From Sipunculus nudus (taxonomy: Eukaryota; Annelida; Sipuncula; Golfingiida; Sipunculidae): a stretch of DNA of 64,000 nucleotides. The stretch lies in NCBI GenBank assembly GCA_026874595.1, contig CM049306.1, positions 88,491,142-88,555,141 on the forward strand, written 5' to 3'. Of the stretch, positions 48,600-60,362 are shown piece by piece. Within the stretch, counting starts at the first letter, position 1. The number at the start of each line of letters is the position of its first letter. The notes below the pieces were generated by a model that worked only from the letters and a program-made list of their open reading frames with translations, was not told the DNA's origin and did not search any database. The position numbers were made by a program, and so were the translations under genes.

Positions 48600-49683
48600 A
48601 CAGATCAATCATGTCATTCAGTAAAATATCTCCTCAATTCATCATGGTAAAGTTTTCCGTATGACCACCGATGAAAAATTTATATAAGCAACGACTGTCC
48701 AAGAAAGCATCCAGTTTTTGTTCTTCACAGAGCTCGCTAAGCTGAAATATAAGTAATATATTGACAGTCATATCAACGAAATGACATGTATTTCAGCTTT
48801 CCATATATTGTTGTAAAAGTTACAGCTAAATCTATCGTAACCCCATTGTCACATCCCCGAAGGAATTTCCAGGTTTTTTCGAATGGTGGACTAAACCGGC
48901 GGAGCTCATACATACACTCAAAAAGATGGAGAGACGTGTTTAACATAAACAATAACAGTATAATAAAAATAAACTTATACAATTATCTGGAGAGGCGTTC
49001 CGCCTACATAGTACTAAAATCCATAGAGTCCATATGAATACACAAATGCACGGAGTCCTGATTAATCCTGAATGCACACTACACAGAAAGTCCGCCTGAC
49101 ACTGATACCGCTGGTCACATGATCGTCGTGAATAAGGAATGTACTCCTCGAGCCCTGGTGGTTTTATATTCATTACTCACGGTACACAAGCGCTTCGCGC
49201 CGTTCAACAAGTCACAAGCTTAAAACGGTCTCTACTCCGAGGTACTCGCTTCTCTTAATCAATGACAGATAGGCTCACCGGCCTAGTTGTAGCGTCACTC
49301 AGTGTCGACAGTGTCTGAACTGAAGAATCATCCCTGGTATATCCAGAAATCTGTACCCGAAAATGCCACCGCACACGACAATATTCGGTAGCACACACAG
49401 ATCAGCGTATCAATTGTCCTTTAGTCTGTTCGCTGGCCTACACAACATCAGATACACAGGCTATTTACAAGTCCTGTAAGCACAACTCACAAGTCCGTTA
49501 GCGAGATTACGTTGGCCGCTCGCAGGCTCTGACATGCAATACACCGGGAAATCATCCCTCCGCTGATCAGATCACAGACAACCTCAGACACTACTCTGCC
49601 CCGACAAATTGCCAGACTACAGCATCTAACGCGCTGACCTAGGAGATATTGCCTTTACTCTCGCGTCTTATGCATACATACTG
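48600..49683. other. No confident gene; CpG-richer stretch at 49180-49680
   Basis: The interval 49180-49680 is GC- and CpG-richer than its surroundings and has many short direct words such as CACAAGTCC and CAGATCACAGAC. It could be an old LTR, a UTR or a promoter. I found no partner copy in the window. Confidence 0.35.
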
Positions 49684-50025
49684 ATGCTAACGTCAAACAT
49701 CCTGACCGCTCTTGGCCTATCGCCTTACAATGTTATGAGACCTGTCGTTCAATGCATGAATACTAAAATGGACACGCATCCAGAGACAAAAGTGTCGGAA
49801 AATTATTTTTGTAGGTGCGTTGCCTTTGAAGTCTACAATAATCATTGTTATTATAGAAAACCGTCTAGACTAACGCTGAGGAATCTGACAAAAAACGATT
49901 TTCACAGAATTACGACTGAACTGAAACCTACCTCAAATATCACCAGGGTTCCCATAACCTCCGTTCCCACGCTAACATGTTTACTGCATATTAAACAATC
50001 ATCTGGTTATACTTTACTTTCTTAA
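49684..50025 (+). CDS. Weak ORF, 113 aa, unrecognised
   Basis: An ATG-started frame (MLTSNILTALGLSPYN) follows the CpG-richer stretch. It is rich in Thr and Asn with four Cys spread through its middle. No domain, no signal peptide and a weak start context. Probably chance. Confidence 0.12.
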   Translation: MLTSNILTALGLSPYNVMRPVVQCMNTKMDTHPETKVSENYFCRCVAFEVYNNHCYYRKPSRLTLRNLTKNDFHRITTELKPTSNITRVPITSVPTLTCLLHIKQSSGYTLLS

Positions 50026-50608
50026 ATGTGCAATACCAAGATAATAAATAAACAATTCACAGTTCTCTGGTGACACCCACAACAACGCCTTTGCAATATA
50101 AGTTGGGTTGAAAATGCGCCGTTATATTAACCGGGAAATCTCCGTTACTCGGTCTTAATCACAAAATCTGCCTAAATTGTCTTTACGAGGATTATAAAGT
50201 ACGTTTAATTAACTGAACTCCTAATCCTAGTGATGGCGGGAAAATAAAAGGCGGTATTTTTGTGGAGCTTTTTATTAAACAGCGAAATTAGATTTGTTTT
50301 TAACCATTTTAATTAAGATGAAAGGTCTTCATCAAATATAAAGTTTTTGATACTTTCTTTGACTTTGAAGTGATTTCAAATATCCCTGGGAAAATCATTA
50401 TTCGTAATAATAATCATTCAACAGTAATTACAAACGTAAAGTTAAGACACGTATTATTAGGTGGGTGATGTGGTGTCATTTTAATTAATACTGTATTATT
50501 TTGGTAATTCAGATATTTCACCTGACCTTACTTCATGACATTTTCATTTGAATGGTATTTTTTTAAGGTGTCCTGGAATAAGAAAAACTAGATGTGGTCA
50601 GACAATGG
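50026..50608. other. No gene recognised
   Basis: AT-rich sequence preceding the rolling-circle-like element. Confidence 0.5.
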
Positions 50609-50809
50609 TCCTCAGAGGGCCCCGCATTTCTGCAAGTTCTGGACAAATTTACATATGGGTGAAAAATCAAGTTAAATTTGAAATATATGACAAACAGTAA
50701 CAGGTTTTTATCTATACGCATGAGGGAAAAAATCCTACTGGATCAAATGATATGAAAGAAGATATGTCTGAAATAATGTGTGCAATGAAATAAATCACCG
50801 AATGTAATC

Positions 50810-51800
50810 TGTTAGCCATATTTGATTTTGAGCCAATCTGTTATTCAATAGGTCCTATAGAGCCCTCATAGGCACCAATGATCCCTGTGAAATTAGGAAA
50901 GCTGCAGTAGGTTGTTGTTGAGTTATTGTGTGTGAAAGAAAATCAGCCATCGGGCTGTGGCGACCATATTGGAATTCCAACAGGTCTGTAATTCAACAGG
51001 TCAGGATCCCTTATAGGTACCAATCATCCCTGAGAATTTGGGAAAGCTGCAGTATGCTGTTGTTGAGTTAACGCGCGAAAGCAAATCAGCGATTGGGCTG
51101 TGGTGGCCATATTTGAATTACAACAAGTCTGTAATTCGATAGGTCTGGAGCCCTCATAGGAACCAATCATCCCTGTGAAACTGGAAAAGCTGCAGTAGGT
51201 TGTTGTTGAGTTATTGTGTGTGAAAAAAAAGCAATTGGGCTGTGGCGGCCATATTGGAATTCCGACAGGTCTGTAATCCAACAGGTCTGGATCCCTTATA
51301 GGTACCAATCAACACGTGAATTTGGGAAAGCTGCAGTATGTTGTTGTTGAGTTATCGCACGCAAAAGAAAATCAGTAATTGGGCTGTGGTGGCCATATTG
51401 TTATTCCGGCAAGTCTGTAATTTGATAGGTCTGGAGCCCTTATAGGTACCAATCAACACTGTGAATTTGGGAAAGCTGCAGTATGTTGTTGTTGAGTTAT
51501 CGCACGCAAAAAGAAATCAGTGATCGGGCTGTGGCGGCCATACTGGAATTCCGACAAGTCTGTAATACCATAGGTCTGGAGCCCTCATAGGTACCAATCA
51601 ACAATGTATATTTGGGAAAGCTGCAGTTTGTTGTTGTTGAGTTATCGCGCGCGAAAGAAAATCAGCAATTGGGCTGTGGCGGCCATATTGGAATTCCGAC
51701 AAGTCTGTAATTCGATAGGTCCGGAGCCCTCATAGGTACCAATCAACATTGTATATTTGGGAAAGCTGCAGTTTGTTGTTGTTGAGTTATCGCGCGCAAA
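50810..51800 (+). repeat. 145-bp tandem repeat, seven units
   Basis: The marker GCTGCAGT(A/T) starts at 50901, 51046, 51189, 51330, 51475, 51620 and 51765, giving spacings of 145, 143, 141, 145, 145 and 145. Each unit also carries GTTGTTGTTGAGTTA, GGGCTGTGGCGGCCATATTG and a GAGCCCTCATAGGTACCAAT type block. Early units alternate between a TTGTGTGTG form and a CGCACGC/CGCGCG form, so a two-unit block was probably duplicated. Confidence 0.92.
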
Positions 51801-51804
51801 AGAA

Positions 51805-51875
51805 AGTGTCACTGACGGAAGGACGGAAGTACGGAAGGACGGATGGACGGAAGGACGGACTGACACGGTGATCAT
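51805..51875. repeat. GGACGGAA-type minisatellite
   Basis: About six imperfect copies of the 8-bp word GGACGGAA/GTACGGAA/GGATGGAC lie between the last 145-bp unit and the terminal hairpin. Confidence 0.85.
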
Positions 51876-51906
51876 TTTGGGCACCGCTTGTCAAGCGGGG
51901 CCCTAA

Positions 51907-54164
51907 TAAGTTGCAAATAGTACAAACACACACGAGTAAAGGGTAGGTGGGATAATCTTGTACAAAATCACATTGTAATGTAATTAAGATTGGAGCCCAT
52001 ACATTGCAATATATTAGTACAGCTTTATATAATGGTTAACCTGTATTCTTAAGAGTATAACAAAACACTTGTTGCCACATATCTGGTGATCTAACAGTGA
52101 ACATGTAATAAAGTAAATAATAGTAAATTTCGGTAAAATTTACATGAATTTATTAATGTAAACGAGCTGAAACAATTTGATACGATGTAGAACCATAATG
52201 GTGCCCATTCATTTATTAGGTACATACATTAAACATATAATATAGTTTCTTTCTATGATGATATCTGCCAATATTTCGCTCTGAAGCTTGTTGCTTACTC
52301 ATGTATATAAGTGAAAATAAACTTGCACTGCATACGATAAGTTTATCTAAATATAACATAGCGCACGCTTCACAAATTGAAGAGTTTTCACGCTTCAAAC
52401 TGGTGTTTCACAGCTTTGTAAGCCCGTGGTTCTTCTATTTGGTTGAATGTCGTCGCGCATGCGCAAAGGCAGACCTCCTATATATCGGTCTTGTTCTGGT
52501 ATCAGGATCAGCTTCTTATGTTTTGCATTCAAAGGCCGAGGAATACATCCGTCCATAGATGATAGGAGTGGCTTTGTTCTGAAGCTTACCTGTGACCCGG
52601 TTTTTTGAAGACTGACAATCTGTTGTTACGGGGTGACAAAAAAGCGAAAATGTTATGACAAGAAAATGTTATTAGGATTATGGTGGCGGTATGTAGGCCC
52701 CGACTACATATCTGACGTAGTTGTGAATATTTTCGACAAATTGCTGTATAAGCATAAGGTAATTTTATTCAAGTAGACCCAACACAAGGGTTGCCCTCAC
52801 ATTTCTGGATATTTTCAAATAAACGAAACCCAAATTGCACCTGTATTTTAATTTGTGCCTTTGTTTTTTAAATTAAGTTTATAATGAAATATACTAACGT
52901 GCAGGATCACGTCTTCGCCCCACCAGATGTCGCCGCTCTCACAACCTCGTTCTAGGTGAACCAATTCAGACTTTCGATGAAGAATGTTTACGCTTGGTTG
53001 ATGTGTGATTTATCCTGTACCTGCATATGTTGTATATTTTCAGCAATTTTGTGCATAGATTTAGATGACATGTACTGTTTCGCGATATCAAAGTTTATCC
53101 CACATGAAGGTTTAAAGCATATGAGTCAACTACGGAGGAGACTTCCTTACTTTGTGTATGTGTCAGAAAGTAGCAAGGATAAACATTCTGTTAAGACAGA
53201 ACAAAATATTGCAGGGCTACGGCCTTCATAAATCTATGTGAGGGTGACCGGGGTCGAAGAATCAGAGACAGTTCATATATAATGTACGTATACCAAGCGT
53301 AAATGGTGACATGTCCCCATGGTCATTCTACGTGTTTTGAAACATTAATTTACGCTGCAATATAACACAAAGAGAAGAAATGCAATGGAGAGATTGAAAC
53401 AGGAGAGAAGTCCTTAAGTTAAATACCGTCAAGATTGACTGTGTAAAAAGTGTAATCAAAGTGACATGTAGATGATTGGAAATTCGACGTATTTATGCTG
53501 GGATCCTAATGCCCGATGTTTTTTTAGGCCGGTCGAATTTTCTATGCCCCGTAACCCTAATCTGGGCCAATTTCAAAAAGGCGTTAGCTTCCGAATTATT
53601 AAACTCCCGAAGACACGGAGGGCGGATAGTAGGACTATACATCGATTCTGAAATTATAATTTTTTTTGGTCCGATTTCATGATTATAACAATTTTTTTTT
53701 CTTTTACACAATTGCAGCTGGTACATTTAGAGCATGAATGTGGAAGAAATAAAATGAAATGCAATTAAGTGCAGGGTCTGTTAAAAAATATCTTAGATCA
53801 GATTTCATATAAAACGATTATGCAGGATTATTAGAGCAGATCGAATACCCCGGCCTGTCGACGTTACCTTAAGAATACTAGAATACCCAACTCTGACGAC
53901 CTCCATTTCTGGTCCTTGGACCATTTTATCTGTGATGATTAACATTACTGACGGTGGCAGGAAATTTGTGTCACACAACTCCTCTCTCGCCATGGATCGG
54001 AAATTCACGTTTCATGGTCTTGTACTACGTCAGTGTACCCATCGGGTAAATTCAGCTCATGAACAACCCTTTCCGGGACGAACATAATCTGAGTACCAGA
54101 GAGTGTAACCGCAGGACCTAGACACTTCTTATGTAAACATCCAATGCGTGCCTGGTGGAATCTT
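51907..54164. other. No confident gene
   Basis: AT-rich, with short ORFs at 52301-52558, 52956-53231 and 53476-53726 (both strands). None has a recognisable domain. No tandem array was seen. Confidence 0.45.
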
Positions 54165-54605
54165 CTTTAAAGTGGCACAATCATTTATTTGACCTTTATA
54201 AACTAAAGGTATTACCTTGAAACTTTCATAAAAATAGGCCAGAAAACGTGGACATCACCGCACACAGGCTGTTTGTTTTGTTATATCAATGTGTTTGTAA
54301 TATGTGGGGTACGCCAAAATAATTTAACAAGGGCATCTGGAAGCAATTTTAAGACAGAGCTTTGTAAATGGCGTTTTACAACTAGTTACCTTTCTACCTC
54401 CGCATTTATGCAACCTCAGGTTACATGTTTTCCCCGTATGTCAACATTGCTGTGTTCACAAACATGTTGTTGATAAACAAGTTCACACATCTTCATGAAG
54501 GCCTTATAAGAACAATCAAATTTTCCCCTTAGGTCATTTATATATACACAGAGGAAGCCAGAAGTAATTTAACTTCTTTTTAGGTAGGTGATTGGGAACC
54601 TTTGA
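54165..54605. mobile_element. MITE with TTTAAAG...ATCACCTACCT inverted ends, ~440 bp
   Basis: The left end CTTTAAAGTGGCACAATCA and the inverted right end TTTCAAAGGTTCCCAATCAC, then CTACCTAA, are imperfect inverted repeats. The 4019-4225 fragment preserves a form closer to the right end (TTTAATCACCTACCTAACC). Interior blocks CCTTTATAAACTAAAGG and AGGCCAGAAAACGTGGA are shared by both copies. A 66-codon ORF inside is not a gene. Confidence 0.65.
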
Positions 54606-56156
54606 AACCTGAAAGTATTTCACTGTGACTAATATCGGCACAAATATATGACCCAGAAACTTGTTAGTTATGGTCCAGGGAGGTCGATGCAAAATCTCTT
54701 CGGAAATCGAAATAAGGTCAGTGTGACCTAAATTCTGTGAGCTATGTGAAAGAATATGTTTTGAGAACCTCGAATGTTAGATGCGCACAAAGTGTATCTG
54801 TTGGACCTGGAAATTACTACCTGAGCTACTATGGAGATTCTGGTGAAATCTTCTGGGAAAACCAAAATTAAGTCACAGCAACCTAAAACAAGCCTTACTT
54901 TCCAGTGTTCAATGTTGTTTTACAACTATTTGGCATTAGATAATGAAATAATATGCCACATTTTTTATTCTGTCAGAATGTAAAGTTTTAACGAAATAGG
55001 TCCAACAAATTCTACAGAAATATCAGTAACACTTTTTAATTTCACTACTATTAATCCCGTTTGAGAAAATCCATGCATGCTCTGAAATCTAAAGAATCGA
55101 TGCATGCATTGCCTGTATGTTGAATTCAGCTGAGCACCATGGCCCATGGCCCACTTGTTATTAATAAGCAAACTATATAATGAAATGTTCCTATAGTCCG
55201 TTCACCACGTGCTGTCCACCTGTTTTTTTTTTTTTGTAGATAATTTTAAAATAAGTTCTTTAATAACTTTTAAAGACTCTGCACCATATTCCAGCAGATA
55301 TAGTGTCCCTTCACAAACAGCCATCTTTGTTTTAGCTGGTTATATTTTTAGAGGGTTTACATGACAGCATCAGATCAGTAGATTTAAATGGTGTTGTTTT
55401 TGCATGTAACCAATGATCTTGACCGTCATAGGTGGTTTGAAATGTTGTAAAATGTACACCGGACTATATGGCCCACGAAGTCGTCATCTGGCGTACACTC
55501 TGGCTCATCAGTTGCTGTATCCTATTCTTTATTTCAGCCAGACTCTCCTATAGTAATGATGTATGAGTTATTTTCTTTCATACCACGGACCTCCGATTTA
55601 TGTTCGTCTGTAAGGCGTATCTCTGTGTGATTGCCACTGGCGGAAGCAAAGCTAAATTTGCCCAAACATAAATATCAGCTCGGGGAGCAACGTGGGTGTA
55701 TAAAAACTGTCAGACTGGTTTCTCTCCTATCCTTACATATATTCAGTTTCAACAATATTAAATTAATATTCCTTTTTGTTTCAATAATTACGAGCCGTTT
55801 TAAGGGTAATAATATCATGTGTGACAAGTGAGACATTAAAAAGAGAATCCGCTGACCGATTAGACGAAACATTGTATTAAATCATTTTAAAGAATTGGAT
55901 TTCCTTCCGCCTGGGGAGATAAAAAGAAACAAGGTTACATCGCTAACCCTCTCATGCTTTATCTGAATAAACAAACGGCTAAATTTTAACGCAGCGGAAT
56001 AAAATGAATATAAATTCTCTGAGCGAAGGTAATGTAGCATTAACAATTGAACCGCAGGTCGAAGTGACTGGCTCTTGTTTTGGTAATCTTATTTTCGTAT
56101 TCGTTGTGTTTGGTTTCCAATAAAAGATGAAAGAAATAATAGTGAATTAGTTAAAG
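54606..56156. other. No gene recognised
   Basis: AT-rich with a T tract near 55223-55236. Short ORFs at 55631-55872 overlap on opposite strands and have no domain. Confidence 0.5.
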
Positions 56157-56229
56157 GAAGCACAGATGAAAAGCAAGCTTAAACCCAGTTAACCTGACGC
56201 ATTATGTCTTTGTAATAAAACTTAGTAAA

Positions 56230-56294
<65 letters not shown>

Positions 56295-56453
56295 TATATA
56301 GATGTATGAATAGCCATGCTGGTTCATTGTTTTATAGATGGAAAGGGTATACACAGAAAAGTGGTTCACCAGTGTGCAGTGAAGCACAGATGAAAAGCAA
56401 GCTTAAACCCAGTTAACCTGACGCATTATGTCTTTGTAATAAAACTTAGTAAA

Positions 56454-56514
<61 letters not shown>

Positions 56515-56597
56515 GATGTATGAATAGCCATGCTGGTTCATTGTTTTATAGATGGAAAGGGTATACACAGAAAAGTGGTTCACCAGTGTGCAGTGAA
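56157..56597 (+). repeat. Two-copy 224-bp direct repeat containing (TA)n
   Basis: The unit starts GAAGCACAGATGAAAAGC at 56157 and again at 56381. It runs through AACCTGACGCATTATGTC, a long TA tract, GATGTATGAATAGCCATGC and GTGGTTCACCAGTGTGCAG. The copies look identical except for the TA count, so the duplication is recent or an assembly effect. Confidence 0.92.
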
Positions 56598-56619
56598 CCA
56601 CTTTTCTGTGTATATCCTT

Positions 56620-56621
<2 letters not shown>
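56555..56621. repeat. 29-bp hairpin with 9-nt loop
   Basis: The left arm 56555-56583 (GAAAGGGTATACACAG...GTGGTTCAC) and right arm 56593-56621 are inverted with one mismatch around CAGTGTGCA. The left arm belongs to the second 224-bp unit; the right arm starts where that unit ends. Confidence 0.9.
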
Positions 56622-56708
<87 letters not shown>

Positions 56709-56753
56709 AGAATTTATGCAATGATTTCTGTGTATATCCTTTCTTTTTATCTA

Positions 56754-56795
<42 letters not shown>

Positions 56796-56814
56796 AATTT
56801 ATGCAATGATTAAA
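56622..56814. repeat. (ATCT)n-(TA)n block, two versions
   Basis: TCTGTGTATATCCTTTC, ATCT repeats, a TA tract and ATAAGAATTTATGCAATGATT occur once ending near 56728 and again ending near 56810. Long Ile-Tyr and Leu-Ser-Ile translations here are artefacts. Confidence 0.9.
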
Positions 56815-58531
56815 AAAACTTAATGTGTCGATTTATTTTCAGGATATGCTGTAAATTTAAACTGTTTTTACTTACTTAATGTTCAATTAGTTAAACGAAT
56901 GTATAAATGTTTAATTGGAGCATCAATTATTAGAAATACAAGTACAACCTGACGCATTACAACATACCGTCCAGAATATAAAACAACTGAATCAATCTTT
57001 TATATGGGAAACCTGTAACGGTTTTCTTTACAATATTATCATTCCACTGAGGATGATCTATAGGTCACTCACCACTTTAAAAAAAAATTATTTAACTGTT
57101 TACAATTGCTCATGTTGACATTCCATCTTTCACCTCGTGGAAACAGTTACGAAAGTTCGGAAGTACAATACAAACTTCGGATGACTTTTCAAATTTTATT
57201 TGTTGAAGGTACTTTTTTATTTGTTAAGTTGTCCTGCCACTTTTAGTTTTATTTTATCAAAATATACAATATATCTGCCTGTCAGAACATCATCTCTACT
57301 GAAAGAGTTGGACAGGCGTTGATGAAACGCATTATAGTTCAGTCAGAAAATGGGCAAGAAAAGAAGACAAATTACACCCACACCAGCAACGGGTGTTTCT
57401 TCAAACAAGTGAGCAAATAAACCTGATGTTTTACCCGTCTGTTACGAGAAAAGATTGTGCGTTCGACGAAATGGCTATGATAAACCCAGTTATATTTGGA
57501 GAAGAACGCTGAGAGACCTGAGAGGATATTAATAATACAATGGTGTTCTGTCCTTCAAGCAGGAGAAGAAAAATAAGAAAACTCTCGAAAATAAATAAAA
57601 ATGTGATAAAAGAGACAGGCAAATTAAATATAATTTTCGTGAGTGGGGATCCCGTTAATGAAGCAACCCCCTCTGAAATAATACAAAATAAGAAAATATA
57701 CAAATATAGTTGAGAACAGGAAGGTTTCTGGTTAATCAATAAGAGCATAAGCTTTCGCAGACATAACTGATGCACACAAAATACAAAAATACACACAAAT
57801 CAGTCTTTTTTATTCATCTGCTTGCGAACAATATGTAAGTAAAAAGAACGCGGACACAAAGCGGCAGATGTGCTTGATGTTAGAAAGAAATGTCTTCAGG
57901 TCTGTTAAGCGAGGTCTGTCGCTTTCACGAGAGAGATGAGGTATTACAAGGGACAGGGGCACGGGATGCTGATTGAGACCTTATAGGTCGGTATTGAATC
58001 AGACTCCTGTGTTCCCAGATAGGTATATTACAACGGGTTAATAAACTCACACAACAATACAGAGTGTATATCTTACCAGAAACAGAAGCATCATGTACAT
58101 AGAATGCAATTTTACAATTTGCATGCAGTCTAAAGTCAGAAATGTAAGACTTTCCCAACGTATTAAGCGTCCCCATCGCCTGGTGAAGTTGTAAAATGAA
58201 ACCTTTTTTTTCAAAAACTGCACTATACCATACGTAAAAGATTTGTCAAATTCCCCAACCCATTGATTTTTTTCCAGTTTCATAAAGTAGTCAGAGATGG
58301 TATTGCAATATGAATCCTGTTTTCTTTTCAGAACAGAAAACTGCAGTAAACCAAATAACGAATCTTTGCTTTGAAGAACGTCTCATTAATGTAATTGTAT
58401 CTATTGAATGAATGTAGGATATTTCGCAAACTTTTTTTTATTCGCACCTATTCATAAATGTTTTATATACATACATCATATATGATATTCGCTAACCGCT
58501 CTTTCTTCATAAAGCCTGAGTTACATATCCA
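56815..58531. other. No confident gene
   Basis: AT-rich. A 121-codon reverse frame at 57431-57796 is Leu/Ile/Phe/Ser-rich, as expected of AT-rich non-coding DNA, and has no domain. Nothing else is supported. Confidence 0.5.
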
Positions 58532-58760
58532 ACGGCCTTCGGCAGAATTTTTGGATCGCCAGAAAGTTGCCAAATTCCAAGCCCGCCAGGATGTCGAGCG
58601 CACTTTTGGCTTAAAATCTAACCTGTCACATATCGGACGGGGATCGGGCGGTGTCCATTGAATAATGGTGATCAAAAATCGCCCGGCGGCCGTCGGTAGT
58701 CGGGCAAAGGCCGCCCGGCATAATGGCAGGCGCCGTCCGAGTTGCGGTCGATGATACTTG
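58532..58760. mobile_element. GC-rich inverted-repeat element candidate
   Basis: ACGGCCTTCGGCAGAATTTT and the following GGATCGCC (58532-58560) resemble the reverse complement of 58667-58693 (ACGGCCGCCGGGCGATTTTT, then GATCACC). The island is strongly GC-richer than its surroundings and includes CGGCGGCCGTCGG and GGCCGCCCGGC. Overlapping ORFs on both strands (58458-58661, 58463-58954) carry no known domain. A MITE core is the simplest reading. Confidence 0.4.
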
Positions 58761-59439
58761 TAAGGAACGAAGCTTGGAGTCATTAGCATGCAGAAGCAGT
58801 TAATAATGAATTGATACATGTAGAACTCGTGTTCACGAAATGGATGTTTCCGCCCTATTTGCTTCAAGCCTTTCATCTCTCCGCGATGATATTGTGTAAT
58901 TAAGTGGAACTTCTCTCGAATAATCTTCAAATTTATGTATAACAGTTTTACCATTTTAAATTAATAATCGTAAATGCAAGAAGACGAAGATGAGCCGGTT
59001 CTGGTTGATGTTTAATATGTTCTTATTTTAGGAAGGTATTTTCTTTATTGAAATTCATTTGCTTTATTGCTTTGTAATTAAATACTTTATTAATTGAAAT
59101 TTTCACTTGATTAGTCGAGTTTAGGTGGTGAGTGCCACTATTTGGGTGATGTGACATTTTATTTTAAGAGTGGAACAACCAGGTTTAGTTCATTCTTTTT
59201 TTATTGCTTTTCCAAAAAGATGAATAGCTAATAATAAACTTTGTTCATTCTAAGAAAACTTACATTTATTTCTCAAAATACAGGTCTTGCAGTCATTGTA
59301 AAAGGTTCCTGTTGTAGTGATTGTCTATTTAACAGTTTTCATCTTCTTTACCCGTATCAGATTATATTCCTTGTCCAGCCGCGTTGTTATTCTGAAGCCC
59401 TGTAATGTAGTGCTAATTTACACAGTGCTTTTTCACAGT
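58761..59439. other. No gene recognised
   Basis: AT-rich flank up to the solo LTR. Confidence 0.5.
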
Positions 59440-60362
59440 TGTTACGGAACCTAATAACAACAGATCACGTAGCCTAACGAGCATAAAGTTTGTAATGGAG
59501 ATAAAAAATCAGATTCTGTTACACTAGGCGTGAAATGTCTAGGGGAATGAATAAAGAAGTCAGTGTTTTTTTTTTTTTGTTAGCAAATAATTATAATTGA
59601 TTTTTAAAACAACCCTAACATTACAATACACAATGTCAATACAATTACAGAGTATAACAATAGTATAACAGTAAATCAATACAATTACACAGTATAGTAC
59701 CAGAGTGTCCGGTACCAGAGTGTCCGTCTCCCAGGCTTTTCTGGATACCACCAATGTCACAGCTCAACAAGTCCTTTAAAACATATAATCCAGATAGACA
59801 GTTCACATAAATCTTCTCAGAGATAATTGTCCAATGTAATCCCGAAAACAATCTGTTTTCATCCAAAAGTGAAGTTCTTGTAAAAGTCCCAAAGGCAAAC
59901 TGAAGACTGTATAAAATCCGTTACAAACTGCGAAGAAAATCTATAAATATAGCAATGATCGGAAAAGTCAACACTCTTCCGTGTCCGCCGGAGTTTTTCT
60001 CTCCCCCCTCTCTCGGCTCTAAACACAGCCCCAAATTATAGCTTCTCACCCCAAAGCCTAGAAAATTATAGCTTCTCACCCCAAAGCCTAGAAACTTCTA
60101 TTTCACGAACAATTAAAAGAACACAACAATACATAATACCCACGCGCCCAAAGAAACAATACAAGACACGCGCTCACAGAGCGCGAACAGCCCAGAAAAT
60201 TCCAGATTAGCACGAACGCTGTGTCTTTACACGCCAGGGACCACCCAGTACGAATTACACCGAGCGCTGTGTCTCGACACGCTATAGCAATTGACGCCCA
60301 GGGCTTGAGCCTAATACAAAACAGAATGCCAACAACGCACATTAAAAGAGACACCTGTAACA
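59440..60362 (-). mobile_element. Solo LTR, copy B (923 bp), perfect 4-bp duplication
   Basis: TGTTACGGAACCTAATAAC to ACACCTGTAACA, flanked by CAGT on both sides (59436-59439 and 60363-60366). It aligns with copy A over its full length. It carries two private tandem duplications: a 15-bp unit GGTACCAGAGTGTCC at about 59700-59727, and a 30-bp unit AAATTATAGCTTCTCACCCC plus 10 bases, starting at 60033 and 60063. Transcription strand is inferred from copies A and C. Four-base duplications are usual for many Ty3/Gypsy elements, but the internal region needed to prove the class is absent. Confidence 0.88.

Larger units (their letters stand above)
50609..51906 (+). mobile_element. Helitron-like non-autonomous element with seven 145-bp repeats
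   Basis: The 3' end has a perfect 7-bp stem hairpin (CCGCTTG T CAAGCGG, 51884-51898), then GGCC and CTAA before a T, which fits a rolling-circle 3' terminus. The likely 5' end TCCTCAGAGGGCCCCGC starts with TC and shares GGGCCCCGC with the inverted 3' end, a subterminal inverted repeat as in Helentron/DINE-type elements. Between them lie a 200-bp unique lead, seven 145-bp repeats and an ACGGAAGG minisatellite. No coding capacity is seen. The 5' boundary is less certain because the base before TC is G. Confidence 0.65.

Noticed and set aside
57431-57796. Hydrophobic 121-codon reverse ORF resembling a membrane protein
   Set aside because: Leu/Ile/Phe/Ser richness is expected from AT-rich DNA; no coherent helix pattern or family resemblance.
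58463-58954. 163-codon reverse ORF
   Set aside because: It spans the GC-rich inverted-repeat island and AT-rich flank with no domain. A transposon core explains the island better.
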